A stretch of DNA of 58,059 nucleotides from Solirubrobacterales bacterium (GTDB lineage: Bacteria > Actinomycetota > Thermoleophilia > Solirubrobacterales > 70-9): NCBI GenBank assembly GCA_020438445.1, contig JAGQUO010000002.1, positions 1 to 58,059 of the forward strand. Direction: 5' to 3'. Shown here in pieces: positions 30,328-39,220 of this stretch. Numbering within the stretch: the stretch's first letter is position 1; each line of letters opens with the position of its first letter. Position numbers and translations under genes: made by a program. The notes beneath the pieces are model-generated. The model saw only the letters and a program-made list of their open reading frames with translations, did no database searches and had not been told where the DNA came from.

Positions 30328-31622
30328 TTCCTCGCTACACCCGCGAGGAGATCGGCGCCGTCTGGACGCAACGGCGCAAGATGGAGGGGTGGCTGGAGGT
30401 CGAGCTCGCGGTCACCGAGGCGCTCGCCGATGCCGGGATCGTCCCCGCCGCCGACGCCCTCGCCTGTCGCGAGCGTGCCGCCTTCACGGTCGAGGAGGTG
30501 GAGGAGCGGGAGCGGACGACGAACCACGACGTGGCGGCGTTCGTCGACGTCGTATCGGGATCGATCGGGCCCGAGGGCAGATGGATCCACTACGGGCTGA
30601 CGTCGAGCGACGTCCTCGACACCGCGCTGGCGATCCAGATCGCCGCCGCCGGCGAGATCGTCGTCGCGGGAGCGAAGCGCTACCGGGACGCGCTCGTCGG
30701 GCGGGCGCTCGAGCATCGTGAGACGGTCTGCGTCGGCCGCACCCACGGCATCCACGCCGAGCCGACGAGCTTCGGGCTGCGCCTCGCGGGCTTCGCGTTC
30801 GAGGCCGACCGCAACGCCGCCCGCCTCGAGCGGGCCTTCGCGGGCGCCCGGTTCGGAAAGCTCTCGGGGGCGGTCGGCACGTACGCGTCGCTGCCCCCCG
30901 ACGTCGAGGCGGCGGTGATGGACCGGCTCGGGATCGGCGTCGAGGACGCCTCGACGCAGATCATCCCCCGGGACCGCCACGCGGATCTCCTCTCGGCGAT
31001 CGCGCTGGCCGCCGCCGGCCTCGAGCGCTTCGCGACCGAGGTCCGGAACCTGCAGCGGACGGAGGTCCGCGAGGTCGAGGAGCCGTTCGGGAAGGGTCAG
31101 AAGGGCTCCTCCGCGATGCCGCACAAGCGCAATCCGATCACCACCGAGCGGATCACCGGCCTCGCCCGCGTCCTCCGCGGCTACGCGCAGGCGGGGCTGG
31201 AGAACGTCGCGCTCTGGCACGAGCGGGACATCTCCCACTCCGGCGCCGAGCGGGTGATCCTGCCCGACGCAACGATCGGCCTCGACTACATGCAGCACCT
31301 GGCGACGAGGGTCGCGAGCGACATGACGGTCCACGCCGAGCGGATGCGCGAGAACCTGGAGCTGACCCACGGCGCCATCTACAGCCAGCGGGCGCTGACC
31401 GCGCTCATCGATGCCGGCCTGGTCCGCGACGACGCCTACCGCCTCGTGCAGGAGAACGCGCAGCGCGCCTGGGACACGCGGACGCCGTTCCGCGACCTGC
31501 TGGCCGAGGCGCTCAGCGGGAGCGACATCGAGATCGACCTCGATTCCGTGTTCGACCCCGGCGCGTACCTGACGCACACCGGCGAGGTCTTCGGCCGGCT
31601 CGAGGCGCTGCGCGGGAGCTAG
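30324..31622 (+). CDS. purB: Adenylosuccinate lyase
   Basis: Acts twice in purine synthesis, on SAICAR and on adenylosuccinate, releasing fumarate each time. It has 432 residues; the fumarase/aspartase-superfamily signature KGSSAMPHKRNPI is near residue 260, with TSSDVLDTA and GRTHGIHAEP upstream. The start is TTG at 30324 within TTGA, overlapping the purE stop, and the protein opens IPRYTREEIGAVW as expected. It ends 7 bases from a converging deacetylase gene. Confidence 0.95.
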   Translation: MIPRYTREEIGAVWTQRRKMEGWLEVELAVTEALADAGIVPAADALACRERAAFTVEEVEERERTTNHDVAAFVDVVSGSIGPEGRWIHYGLTSSDVLDTALAIQIAAAGEIVVAGAKRYRDALVGRALEHRETVCVGRTHGIHAEPTSFGLRLAGFAFEADRNAARLERAFAGARFGKLSGAVGTYASLPPDVEAAVMDRLGIGVEDASTQIIPRDRHADLLSAIALAAAGLERFATEVRNLQRTEVREVEEPFGKGQKGSSAMPHKRNPITTERITGLARVLRGYAQAGLENVALWHERDISHSGAERVILPDATIGLDYMQHLATRVASDMTVHAERMRENLELTHGAIYSQRALTALIDAGLVRDDAYRLVQENAQRAWDTRTPFRDLLAEALSGSDIEIDLDSVFDPGAYLTHTGEVFGRLEALRGS

Positions 31623-31629
31623 GCGCCGC

Positions 31630-32898
31630 TCACGGCCCGGGGCGCGGAACCGGGCGCTCGGGCCTGTGGGCCGGCGGCGTCCACACCCGCTGACGGCCGT
31701 GGACCTCCTCGAGCGTGTACCGACCGCCGAGGAGCTGGGTCATCGTCTTCAGCTCGTAGCCGCGCGACTCGTAGCTCTCGATGATCGCGGGTAGCGCGCT
31801 CACGGTCTGGCTGCGGTTGCCGCCCCCGTCGTGCATGAGGACGATCGACCCGCGGCCGCCCGAGCGAGCCACGTGGAGGATCGAGCTGCTGCCGGGAGTG
31901 GTCCAGTCGCGGGTGTCGACGTCCCAGACGACGCTGACCATCCCGAGCGCCGACGCGGCGGATGCGGTCGCCGCGGGCAGATATCCGCCCGGTGGCCTGA
32001 ACGTGCAGGGGCGAAATCCGGTCGCATGCTCGATGACGTCGCTCGTGCGCCGGAGGTCGGCCTTGCCCGGCCCCATCGCGTGATGCCAGGAGTGATTTCC
32101 GATCTCGTTGCCGTGGGCGAGGATCTTCCGGTCGAGGGCCGCATAGGCCGGGACCTGCTCGCCGATCTGGAAGAACGTCGCGTGGACGTCGTGGTGATCG
32201 AGGATCCGCAGGATGTCGTCGGTGTAGGGGCTCGGGCCGTCGTCGAAGGTGAGCGCCACCCACCTGTGGGTGATCGGGCCCCGGTGGACGGTGCCGTGTC
32301 CGACTCCCCTGCAGCCGGTCCGGCGAAGCGGATGGACGCGGGTCTTCACCGCTCCCCTCGCCGGGGCGCGGTCGACGCAGACCGCCGGCCCGCGCCGGTG
32401 CCCGGGGACGCACGCGGGCCCGTACCAGCTGCTCGACGCCGAGTACCCGAGCCGTCCCGGCTCGATGCCGAGTCGCGCCAGGCCGAGCCGAAGGACCACT
32501 CCCCGCTTCGAGCGCTCGATCCGCGCCCGGATCGAGCCCTTGCCGCGGATCGCCCGCTTGCCGACGACCGAGACGCCGACGTCGATGCGGCCGTGGTGGG
32601 CGTGCCCCGCGGGACAGTAGAGACGCCGTCCGATCGAGTGGGCGGCCAGGTTGAGGCACAGGTAGCGCTCGGCCTTCCGCTTCTCGAATGCCGGGTGAAG
32701 CCGGAGCTCGGCGGTCCGCGGAAGCGGGCTGCTGACTGCGATCCGGGCCACCAGCGAGGCGTCGTCCTGTCCGACCTTGACCGCGACGAGATCGAGGGGG
32801 CCGGGGCTGTCGGGGGGATCATGAGCCGTCGCGGCGCCTGCCGCCGCGGGCAGCGCGAGAGCGGCGAGCGCGACCGTGGCGAGCGCGGTCCGCCTCAC
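31630..32898 (-). CDS. Secreted polysaccharide deacetylase (NodB/CE4 domain)
   Basis: This 422-residue exported protein has a short signal peptide (about 1-22), an N-terminal domain of about 175 residues of unknown fold, and a C-terminal NodB domain. Catalytic landmarks are LTFDDGPSPYTDD (two Asp), GNHSWHH (metal histidines), FRPPGGY, and LMHDGGG. CE4 enzymes remove acetyl groups from chitin-like glycans or peptidoglycan. The GTG start at 32898 overlaps the stop of the secreted barrel/peptidoglycan-binding gene (GTGA), so both are likely made together for wall remodelling. The N-terminal domain may bind wall polymers. Confidence 0.88.
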   Translation of the reverse strand: MRRTALATVALAALALPAAAGAATAHDPPDSPGPLDLVAVKVGQDDASLVARIAVSSPLPRTAELRLHPAFEKRKAERYLCLNLAAHSIGRRLYCPAGHAHHGRIDVGVSVVGKRAIRGKGSIRARIERSKRGVVLRLGLARLGIEPGRLGYSASSSWYGPACVPGHRRGPAVCVDRAPARGAVKTRVHPLRRTGCRGVGHGTVHRGPITHRWVALTFDDGPSPYTDDILRILDHHDVHATFFQIGEQVPAYAALDRKILAHGNEIGNHSWHHAMGPGKADLRRTSDVIEHATGFRPCTFRPPGGYLPAATASAASALGMVSVVWDVDTRDWTTPGSSSILHVARSGGRGSIVLMHDGGGNRSQTVSALPAIIESYESRGYELKTMTQLLGGRYTLEEVHGRQRVWTPPAHRPERPVPRPGP

Positions 32899-34079
32899 CC
32901 GAGGCGCCTCCGCGGGGGTGGGATCTCGTCGGCGAGCGGAGCGAGGCGGGCCGAAGCGGGGGTGCGATGCCGCCGGAGCGCCCGCGGGTCGCCCCGCCGG
33001 CTCCAGGCGATGCGCTCCGGCTCGGCGGCGAGCAGGAGCGTCCAGGTCCCGCCGTCGATGTCGCCGCTCGCCTCGACTCCCGCACGCCGCTGCAACGCCT
33101 TGACTGCGCGCTGGGTGCGTCGGTTGAAGCGGCCGTTGACGGGCGCGTCGAGCCCGGCGCCGCGGAGGTGCTCCTGGGCCCAGAGGACGCGATCGCCGCG
33201 GGCGCCGCGGGCGAGCGCGGCGTACTCCCGGCGGGGGCGTGGGCCGGGAACGCCACCCCGCAGCCGGCCGCTGAGCCGCGGCCACATCTTCCTCCCCGTC
33301 TCCTGCCAGGACCACCAGCTCACCCCGCTCGATCCGTACGCCGCTGCGAGCCGGCGGAAGTCGAGCACCTGCCCCTTCGGCGGATCCATCCACGTCTGCC
33401 CGACCGGGAACAGGCGGCGGTCGTAGGGGCGGTTGAACGCGTACGTATGCCGGAACGCTGCCGCCACCGGGTCCCCGATCGCATACCAGTACAGCTGCGG
33501 CAGGTTCGCCTGGGCGCCGCCGGGGCCGAGGAAGACCGAGTAGGGGAACGCCGGGTGGTAGTCGACGTAGGGGAAGCTGCTGAGGCCGAGCGGGTAGTCG
33601 TCGCCGACCCGGCGGCGGAGACTGCGGACATAGGCGTCGGCTGCGGCGTAGCGGCCCTCGTAGTCGCTCTCGGCGTCGATGATCAGGCAGTCGGCGCCGT
33701 CGGCTGCGGCGCCGGCGCCGACCTTGGCCTCCCGGCCGGGATCCCTGCCGTAGACGAACTGCCAGCCGCAGACCCGCAGGCCGCGAGCGTGGGCGGCGCG
33801 CACCAGGTGCCGGTCGAACTGGCTCCAGTAGTCGCCGCCGTCGCCGCTCTTGACGTAGATCGCGTCGAGGCCGCGGCGGTCGGCCTTGCGCGCCAGCTTC
33901 TCGGCGCTCCCCCCGGAAGCGCTGACGTACCAGACCCACATCGCATCGCCGCGGAACGGCGACGCAGCGTCGGCGCCGGCGGGGGCGAGGCCCACGGCGG
34001 CGATCACGGCACAGGCGCAGGCGAGGACGAGTGCGCGACTCGATCTTCCCCTGCCGGGGCTCTTCCGCTGGACCGACAC
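32895..34079 (-). CDS. Secreted glycosidase-like protein with C-terminal peptidoglycan-binding domain
   Basis: This 394-residue exported protein has a signal peptide (about 1-38) and a TIM-barrel-like region (AMWVWYVSASGG, GLDAIYVKSGDGGDYW, GLRVCGWQFVYG, CLIIDAESDYEG, PQLYWYAIG). A peptidoglycan-binding module follows (about 290-350, GDRVLWAQEHLRGAGLDAPV and NRRTQRAVKALQRR). The acidic IDAESD motif could be catalytic, but activity is not established. Together with the coupled deacetylase this points to a cell-wall or surface-glycan task. It starts at a GTG. Confidence 0.8.
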   Translation of the reverse strand: MSVQRKSPGRGRSSRALVLACACAVIAAVGLAPAGADAASPFRGDAMWVWYVSASGGSAEKLARKADRRGLDAIYVKSGDGGDYWSQFDRHLVRAAHARGLRVCGWQFVYGRDPGREAKVGAGAAADGADCLIIDAESDYEGRYAAADAYVRSLRRRVGDDYPLGLSSFPYVDYHPAFPYSVFLGPGGAQANLPQLYWYAIGDPVAAAFRHTYAFNRPYDRRLFPVGQTWMDPPKGQVLDFRRLAAAYGSSGVSWWSWQETGRKMWPRLSGRLRGGVPGPRPRREYAALARGARGDRVLWAQEHLRGAGLDAPVNGRFNRRTQRAVKALQRRAGVEASGDIDGGTWTLLLAAEPERIAWSRRGDPRALRRHRTPASARLAPLADEIPPPRRRLG

Positions 34080-34155
34080 CGGCGATCAGGATAGAACCGG
34101 TGGCCGGGAGCGAAGCCGGTTCCGGCCGTTCTCGGCGCCGGTGCGCCTCTCCCGC

Positions 34156-34809
34156 TCAGCCCAGCGAAGCCGTCCGGGGAGCTTCGGCGAACGAGGCGAG
34201 CACCTGGTGGCCGCCGACCGGCACCGGCGGCCCGTGGGCCAGCAGCAGCACGTCGAACTCGAGCCCGAGCAGCCCGCGCAGCGACGAGAGGATCCCGGCC
34301 TTCGTCCGCCCGGGGTCGTCCATGAGCGAGTCGGGGACGAAGCCGAGACCCTGCTCGTCGGCGACCACCGCATCGGCGAACGCCAGGGCACCGGCACCGA
34401 TGGCGATGTGAAGCGCGCCGTCGTCGGGAGCGATGGCACCGACCACGTGTGCGGTGACGCCGTCGGCCAGCTCCTCGCCCCAGCCGTAGCCGATCACCGT
34501 CGGCTCGTCGGGGCCCTCGAACTCGTGCAGCCCCGGGCGGGGGCAGCGCAGCGCCGCGCCGAAGGCCTCGACGATCTCCTCGGAGCCCCGGAGGTGGTGG
34601 CGATTCGTGAGCAGCACCTGCTCGACGCCGCCCGCATCCTCCAGCGCCGGGACGAGCCCGTCGATCCCGATCGGGTCGACGGCGATCCGCTGCTCGGTCA
34701 GGAAGTGGGAGTGGACGATCGCCCCGTGGTTCGGGTGAGGGCCGCTCCAGTGCAGGATCCCCGGCACGACCTCCGACAGCGAGTCGTCGGTTTCGCTCCA
34801 TCCGCTCAT
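34156..34809 (-). CDS. Metallo-beta-lactamase-like protein lacking the zinc motif
   Basis: A 217-residue protein with the strand order of MBL-fold hydrolases: GILHWSGPHPNHGAIVHSHF, RIAVDPIGIDGLVPAL, VEQVLLTNRHHLRGSEEI, a middle strand with AFADAVVA, and VLLLAHGPPVPVGG near the end. The usual HxHxDH is replaced by NRHHLRG, so normal two-metal chemistry is doubtful. ATG at 34809 is chosen because a TAGGCA box sits 6 bases upstream; a GTG at 34815 is possible. It diverges from purC across 54 bases. Confidence 0.7.
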   Translation of the reverse strand: MSGWSETDDSLSEVVPGILHWSGPHPNHGAIVHSHFLTEQRIAVDPIGIDGLVPALEDAGGVEQVLLTNRHHLRGSEEIVEAFGAALRCPRPGLHEFEGPDEPTVIGYGWGEELADGVTAHVVGAIAPDDGALHIAIGAGALAFADAVVADEQGLGFVPDSLMDDPGRTKAGILSSLRGLLGLEFDVLLLAHGPPVPVGGHQVLASFAEAPRTASLG

Positions 34810-34815
34810 GTCCAC

Positions 34816-34857
34816 TGCCTACCCGGTCGCAGTGGGGTCACACATCGCTGGTAGCCT
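34816..34857. promoter_or_regulatory. Divergent leaderless promoters (MBL-like gene and purC)
   Basis: On the minus strand TAGGCA (34821 to 34816) lies 6 bases before an ATG. On the plus strand TAGCCT (34852-34857), preceded by an extended TGG, lies 6 bases before the purC ATG. Neither has a strong -35 box. Confidence 0.5.
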
Positions 34858-34863
34858 CGCGTC

Positions 34864-35718
34864 ATGGCGAGCACTCTGAGCGAGCTCGAGCTTCATTCGA
34901 GCGGCAAGGTACGGGAGATCTACGAGGACGGCGACGAGCTGGTCATGGTCGCCTCCGACCGGATCTCGGCTTTCGACGTCGTCCTGCCGGAGCCGATACC
35001 GGACAAGGGCCGGGTGCTGACGCAGATGTCGATCTTCTGGTTCGAGACCACGGGCCAGATCGTCCCCAACCACCTGATCAGCGAGGACGTGCCCGACGAG
35101 GTCGCCGGCCGCGCGATCAGGGTCAGGAAGCTCGAGATGTACCCGGTCGAATGCGTCGTGCGGGGCTATCTCTCGGGTTCCGGTTGGAAGGAGTACAAGG
35201 AGTCGCGATCGGTCTGCGGGATCGAGCTTCCGGACGGCCTGCAGGAGTCCGACCAGCTGCCGGAGCCGATCTTCACCCCCGCCACGAAGGCCGAGATCGG
35301 CGAGCACGACGAGAACATCGACTTCGATCGCGCCTGCGAGATCGTCGGCTCACGGCCGCTGATGGAGGAGCTCCGCAGGGTGTCGATCGAGCTCTACGAG
35401 CACGCCCGGATGCACGCTCTCGAGCGCGGGATCATCCTCGCCGACACGAAGTTCGAGTTCGGCTCGGCGCCCGGTGCCGAGGTCGTGCTCGGCGACGAGG
35501 TGCTGACTCCGGACTCGTCCCGCTTCTGGCCGGCCGACGACTACGAGCCCGGTCGCGGACAGGCCTCCTTCGACAAGCAGTTCGTCCGCGACTACCTGAA
35601 CGAGCAGGGCTGGGACCACTCGCCCCCGGCGCCGCCGCTGCCGCCGGAGGTCATCGCCGCCACGACCGCGAAGTACCGCGAGGCCTACGAGCGCATCACC
35701 GGCCGCTCGCTCGACTGA
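34864..35718 (+). CDS. purC: SAICAR synthetase
   Basis: Joins aspartate to CAIR with ATP. At 284 residues it belongs to the longer PurC form. Landmarks: SGKVREIYEDGDELVMVASD at the start, VVRGYLSGSGWKEYK, ILADTKFEFG and DSSRFWPADDYEPG near residue 220. The ATG directly follows a TAGCCT box, so the message should be leaderless. purC is 3.2 kb from purB, with wall-related genes between. A cupin gene follows after 4 bases. Confidence 0.96.
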   Translation: MASTLSELELHSSGKVREIYEDGDELVMVASDRISAFDVVLPEPIPDKGRVLTQMSIFWFETTGQIVPNHLISEDVPDEVAGRAIRVRKLEMYPVECVVRGYLSGSGWKEYKESRSVCGIELPDGLQESDQLPEPIFTPATKAEIGEHDENIDFDRACEIVGSRPLMEELRRVSIELYEHARMHALERGIILADTKFEFGSAPGAEVVLGDEVLTPDSSRFWPADDYEPGRGQASFDKQFVRDYLNEQGWDHSPPAPPLPPEVIAATTAKYREAYERITGRSLD

Positions 35719-35722
35719 GGCC

Positions 35723-36142
35723 GTGGAGGAGGGCTTCGCCCGCACGCGGCTCGACCCGGGGACGGGCGAGAGGTTCGTGCCGCTGCGCCGGCAGCTCGGA
35801 GTCAGTTCGTTCGGCCTCAACCAGATCGTTCTGCAACCCCGCCAGCGGGGGCGGATCCACCGTCACGAGCGGCAGGAGGAGGTCTACCTGGTGCTCTCGG
35901 GAACCCTCACCGTCGTGATCGACGGAGAGGAGCACGAGCTCGCCGAGGAGGAGGCGATCCGGGTGGCGCCGGCGCTCCGGCGTCAGCTCGTGAACGCCGG
36001 CGCGGAGCCGGTCGTCCTGCTCGCGCTCGGCGGCGAAGGAGAGCACCGGGGCCGGGACGGCGAGGCGTTCACCGCCTGGGGCCAGCAGACCGGCGCGCCG
36101 CCGCAGGAGACGCCGCTCCCCGAGGACCTGCCGGCGGACTGA
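35723..36142 (+). CDS. Cupin-domain protein
   Basis: A 139-residue protein with a single cupin barrel. Motif 1 is GRIHRHERQEEVYLVLSG (His, His and Glu as possible metal ligands). Motif 2 is less complete (AEEEAIRVAPALRRQLVNAG), with no clear second histidine. The C-terminal 35 residues are polar and probably flexible. The GTG at 35723 is 4 bases after purC and GGAG overlaps the start region, so it is probably co-transcribed. Small sugar-binding or sensing roles are common in the family; the ligand here is unknown. Confidence 0.8.
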   Translation: MEEGFARTRLDPGTGERFVPLRRQLGVSSFGLNQIVLQPRQRGRIHRHERQEEVYLVLSGTLTVVIDGEEHELAEEEAIRVAPALRRQLVNAGAEPVVLLALGGEGEHRGRDGEAFTAWGQQTGAPPQETPLPEDLPAD

Positions 36143-36174
36143 GGCCGCGCCCGTCCCGTACCCTGCCCGGCGCG

Positions 36175-37155
36175 ATGGCGCAGGCGATCCTCATGCAGGG
36201 AATGCGGCGGTCGGGGACGACGATCCTCTACGACGCGCTGCTCGAGGATCCCGAGCTGCACTGCTTCTACGAGCCGCTGCGCGAGGACACCGAGACGCCG
36301 GGAGGCGGGAGCGGCGCCCGCGAGACCGATCCGTTCGCCGAGACTCGCCGGCTCCGGCTCGAATACCGCGATCGCGAGTGGCCGGGCCTCGACATCGCCG
36401 AGTTCAACCTCGGCGGCCCGGGCAATCCCGAAGCCGAGATCGGGCCCGAGCTTCCCGAGCACTGCGCCGGATTCCTGCGGACCCTCCTGTCGCGCGACGA
36501 GCAGGTGATGATCAAGGAGACCCGCTTCTACGACAAGCTGGCCGCGATCCGCGGGATCGCTCCCGGGGAGACGGTCCTGATCCACGTCGTCCGCGACCCG
36601 CGCGCCGTCGCCGCCTCGATGATGATGGGCAAGAACCGCAGCCGCGCCTACGGGTCCGCGGACGAGTTCTTCGCCGAGCGCGAGAAGCGCAAGCTGTGGT
36701 CGAGCCGCCAGCTCTCGCGGATCCTCCTGCAGCGGCCCGAGTACAGCCGGGTTAGGCGGCCCGCCAACTTCGAGCGGATCCTGCTCGTCTGGAAGCACAC
36801 GTTCGAGAGCACCTGGCGCGACGGGCGGGAGCTCTTCGGAGATCGCTACGTCCTGCTCCGAAACGAGGAGCTCCGTGCCGACCCCGTCGCGGCGATCGCC
36901 CGCGTCTACGAGGCGGCCGGGCGGCCGACCCCGCCGGAGGTGGCGCAGTGGGCCCGCGGCAAGGTCAAGGATCCCGAGGTCCCGTTCGCGGCCACCGACC
37001 CGCGCTGGAGCGAGGCGTTCGCGAAGCTCGGCATGGCGCCGGCGCTGCGGGAGGCGGGCTACCCGCAGCTCGCCGAGTCCGCGGGAGACCCCCCGGCCCG
37101 CGGCATCGGCAGGCTGCTCGGGCGCGGGCGCTCTTCCCGCAACCCGGTCGTCTAA
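36175..37155 (+). CDS. Sulfotransferase family protein (distant member)
   Basis: A 326-residue PAPS-dependent sulfotransferase-like protein. The 5'-phosphosulfate loop is QGMRRSGTTILYDAL (8-22) and the 3'-phosphate motif is HVVRDPRAVAAS. It lacks the PETHF motif of the cassette sulfotransferases and is therefore a separate branch. The central segment is long and charged, and the C-terminus ends in a Gly/Arg-rich tail. A TACCCT box lies 10 bases upstream. It sits between the cupin and purS and its stop codon overlaps the purS -10 box. Acceptor unknown. Confidence 0.8.
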   Translation: MAQAILMQGMRRSGTTILYDALLEDPELHCFYEPLREDTETPGGGSGARETDPFAETRRLRLEYRDREWPGLDIAEFNLGGPGNPEAEIGPELPEHCAGFLRTLLSRDEQVMIKETRFYDKLAAIRGIAPGETVLIHVVRDPRAVAASMMMGKNRSRAYGSADEFFAEREKRKLWSSRQLSRILLQRPEYSRVRRPANFERILLVWKHTFESTWRDGRELFGDRYVLLRNEELRADPVAAIARVYEAAGRPTPPEVAQWARGKVKDPEVPFAATDPRWSEAFAKLGMAPALREAGYPQLAESAGDPPARGIGRLLGRGRSSRNPVV

Positions 37156-37165
37156 CTTTGGCCCC

Positions 37166-37390
37166 GTGATCGCCAGGGTCCTGATCAAGCCCAAGGACGG
37201 AATCCTCGACCCGCAGGGCAAGGCGGTCGAGCGGGCGCTCCCGACCCTCGGGGTCGAGCGGGTGAGCGACGTCCGCGTCGGCCGGATGGTCGAGCTGCGC
37301 TACGAGGACCGCGAGGAGCTCGAGGGCCTCTGCGAGAAGTTGCTCGTCAACCCCCTGATCGAGGACTACGAGATCGAGGAGCTCGGTTGA
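37166..37390 (+). CDS. purS: FGAM synthase subunit PurS
   Basis: Small 74-residue subunit that bridges PurQ and PurL in formylglycinamidine-ribonucleotide synthase. The sequence ARVLIKPKDGILDPQGKAVE, LGVERVSDVRVGR and the acidic C-terminus are typical. It starts at GTG 37166, 7 bases after a TAACTT box, so a leaderless start is likely. The TTG of purQ overlaps its stop (TTGA). Confidence 0.93.
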   Translation: MIARVLIKPKDGILDPQGKAVERALPTLGVERVSDVRVGRMVELRYEDREELEGLCEKLLVNPLIEDYEIEELG

Positions 37391-38055
37391 GGTTCGGGGT
37401 CCTGCGGTTCCCCGGGTCCTGCGACGAGGTCGACGCGCTGACGGCGTGCGAGCGGGTCGCCGACGCGCGCATCATCTGGCACGGCGACACCGACCTCGCC
37501 GGGGTCGACGCGGTCGTCGTCCCCGGCGGCTTCTCCTACGGCGACTACCTTCGGGTCGGCTCGATCGCGCGCTTCGCGCCGGCGATGGAGCGGGTGCTCG
37601 AGTTCGCTGCCGCGGGCGGGCCTGTCCTCGGGATCTGCAACGGCTTCCAGGTCCTCTGCGAGGCGGGCCTGCTGCCCGGCGCGCTGCTCCCCAACGTCGG
37701 CCTCCGCTTCCTCTGCAGGCAGGTCGGGATCGAGGTGGCCGACGCCGAGACCGAGTGGACGCGGGCCTGCGACCGCGGCGACGTCCTCTCGATCCCGGTC
37801 AAGCACACGACCGGGCGCTGGTTCGCACCTCCCGACCTGCTCGACGCGGTCGAATCGAACGGGCAGGTCGTCTTCCGCTACGCCGAGGGGGAGAACCCCA
37901 ACGGATCCCTCAACGACGTCGCCGGCGTCCGCAACGAGCGCGGCAACGTGGTCGGGCTGATGCCCCATCCCGAGCATGCGGTCGATCCGCTGACCGGCTC
38001 CGCCGACGGCCTGCGGCTGTTCGAGTCGGCGGTCCGCTCGCTCGCGATCGCCTGA
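37387..38055 (+). CDS. purQ: FGAM synthase glutaminase subunit PurQ
   Basis: Releases ammonia from glutamine for PurL. The 222-residue class I amidotransferase has the nucleophile Cys in VLGICNGFQVL, VPGGFSYGDYLR upstream, and the His-Glu pair in LMPHPEHAVD. It starts at TTG 37387, overlapping the purS stop by 4 bases. Its partner purL is 13 kb away, beyond the glycosyltransferase and sulfotransferase cassette, which is an unusual break. Confidence 0.96.
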   Translation: MRFGVLRFPGSCDEVDALTACERVADARIIWHGDTDLAGVDAVVVPGGFSYGDYLRVGSIARFAPAMERVLEFAAAGGPVLGICNGFQVLCEAGLLPGALLPNVGLRFLCRQVGIEVADAETEWTRACDRGDVLSIPVKHTTGRWFAPPDLLDAVESNGQVVFRYAEGENPNGSLNDVAGVRNERGNVVGLMPHPEHAVDPLTGSADGLRLFESAVRSLAIA

Positions 38056-38093
38056 CCGCGGGCGAGCGCGCGCAGCTGCCATCCTCCCCGCCC

Positions 38094-39161
38094 ATGCGAG
38101 TCGGGATCTGCGCCTTCTGGTTCAACCGCGGGCAGGGCGTCGTCGCCCGCCAGCTGCGCTCCGCGCTCGACGAGCTCGGGCACGAGACCTACGTGCTCGG
38201 CCGGCCGACCAAGGAGAGCTTCCCGATGCCCCAGGAGGCGCGGGAGGACGACGTCTGGGCGCAGTCGGGAGTCACCCCCGCATCCGATTTCTTCATCCCC
38301 GTCGGCGAGCTGGTCGGCTGGGCGCGGGAGACGGGGATCGAGGCCTGCTTCTTCGACCAGAACTACGAGTTCGACGCGATCGCGGCGCTGCAGGCTTCCG
38401 GCGTCCGGACGATCGGCCGCTTCGTCTGGGAGCGGTTCAGCGACGAGCACGTCGAGCCCGCCAAGGGCTCCTACGACCTGATCTACGCCCTCACCCGGGC
38501 CGAGCAGGAGCGCTATGCCGGGATGGGGATCGAGACGCCGTACGTCCATTACGGCATCCACCCCGAGTACTTCGAGGTGTCACCCGATCGCGACCACGAG
38601 GGCGTCAGCTTCCACTACCACGCCGGCCTGCTCGGGAAGCGGAAGCCGTTCAAGGAGGTCATCAACGCCTTCTCGGCGACCCGCGAGCCCGAGCTCCGGC
38701 TGATCGTCAAGGCGCAGATCGAACGGCGGATGAAGTTCCTCGAGCGGGCGGTCAAGCGGGACCCGCGGGTCGAGCTCGTCCTCGAGGACCTCCCGACGGA
38801 CGTGCACCTGCAGATGTTCGCCGACGCCGACGTCTGCATGGCGCCGGCCCGCTGGGAGGGTCTCGGCCTGCACCTGTACGAGGCGATCGCCTTCGGCCAG
38901 CCGATCGTCTGCAACGACGACCCGCCGATGAACGAGCTCGTCGCCGACGGCGTCAACGGCATCCTCGTCCCCTCGCACGAGGACGGCTTCGCCAACTCCG
39001 GCATCCCCGCGAAGACCGTCGACGTCGATGCCCTGACCGATGCGATCTCCCGCCTCGCCGATCCGGAGCTCCGCGCCGAGCTCTCCGCCGGGGCGCTGAG
39101 GATGCGCGAGGAGCGGAGCTGGGACCGGACGATCGAGGACTTCGCGAACCTGCTCGGCTGA
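38094..39161 (+). CDS. GT4-family glycosyltransferase, WFNRGQ type (paralog 2)
   Basis: A 355-residue paralog opening the cassette. It shares MRVGICAFWFNRGQGVV, FFDQNYEFD (87-95), RTIGRFVWERF and the Ex7E pair Glu255/Glu263 in RWEGLGLHLYEA with the other copies. NDDPPMNELVADGVNGILVP is the donor-site tail motif. The inter-domain linker is short, unlike paralogs 1 and 3. The C-terminus ends at a Trp-containing helix (ERSWDRTIEDFANLL), also shared. The ATG at 38094 matches the paralog starts and lies 38 bases after purQ. Donor and acceptor are unknown. Confidence 0.88.
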   Translation: MRVGICAFWFNRGQGVVARQLRSALDELGHETYVLGRPTKESFPMPQEAREDDVWAQSGVTPASDFFIPVGELVGWARETGIEACFFDQNYEFDAIAALQASGVRTIGRFVWERFSDEHVEPAKGSYDLIYALTRAEQERYAGMGIETPYVHYGIHPEYFEVSPDRDHEGVSFHYHAGLLGKRKPFKEVINAFSATREPELRLIVKAQIERRMKFLERAVKRDPRVELVLEDLPTDVHLQMFADADVCMAPARWEGLGLHLYEAIAFGQPIVCNDDPPMNELVADGVNGILVPSHEDGFANSGIPAKTVDVDALTDAISRLADPELRAELSAGALRMREERSWDRTIEDFANLLG

Positions 39162-39220
39162 CGGAGCAGCGGGCCGCCACCGGAGCAGCCCGCCCGGCGC
39201 CACTCGCCTACGCTTCCCAC

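Noticed and set aside
34816-34863. A purine riboswitch upstream of purC
   Set aside because: The -10 box lies 6 bases before the start codon, leaving no leader for a riboswitch.
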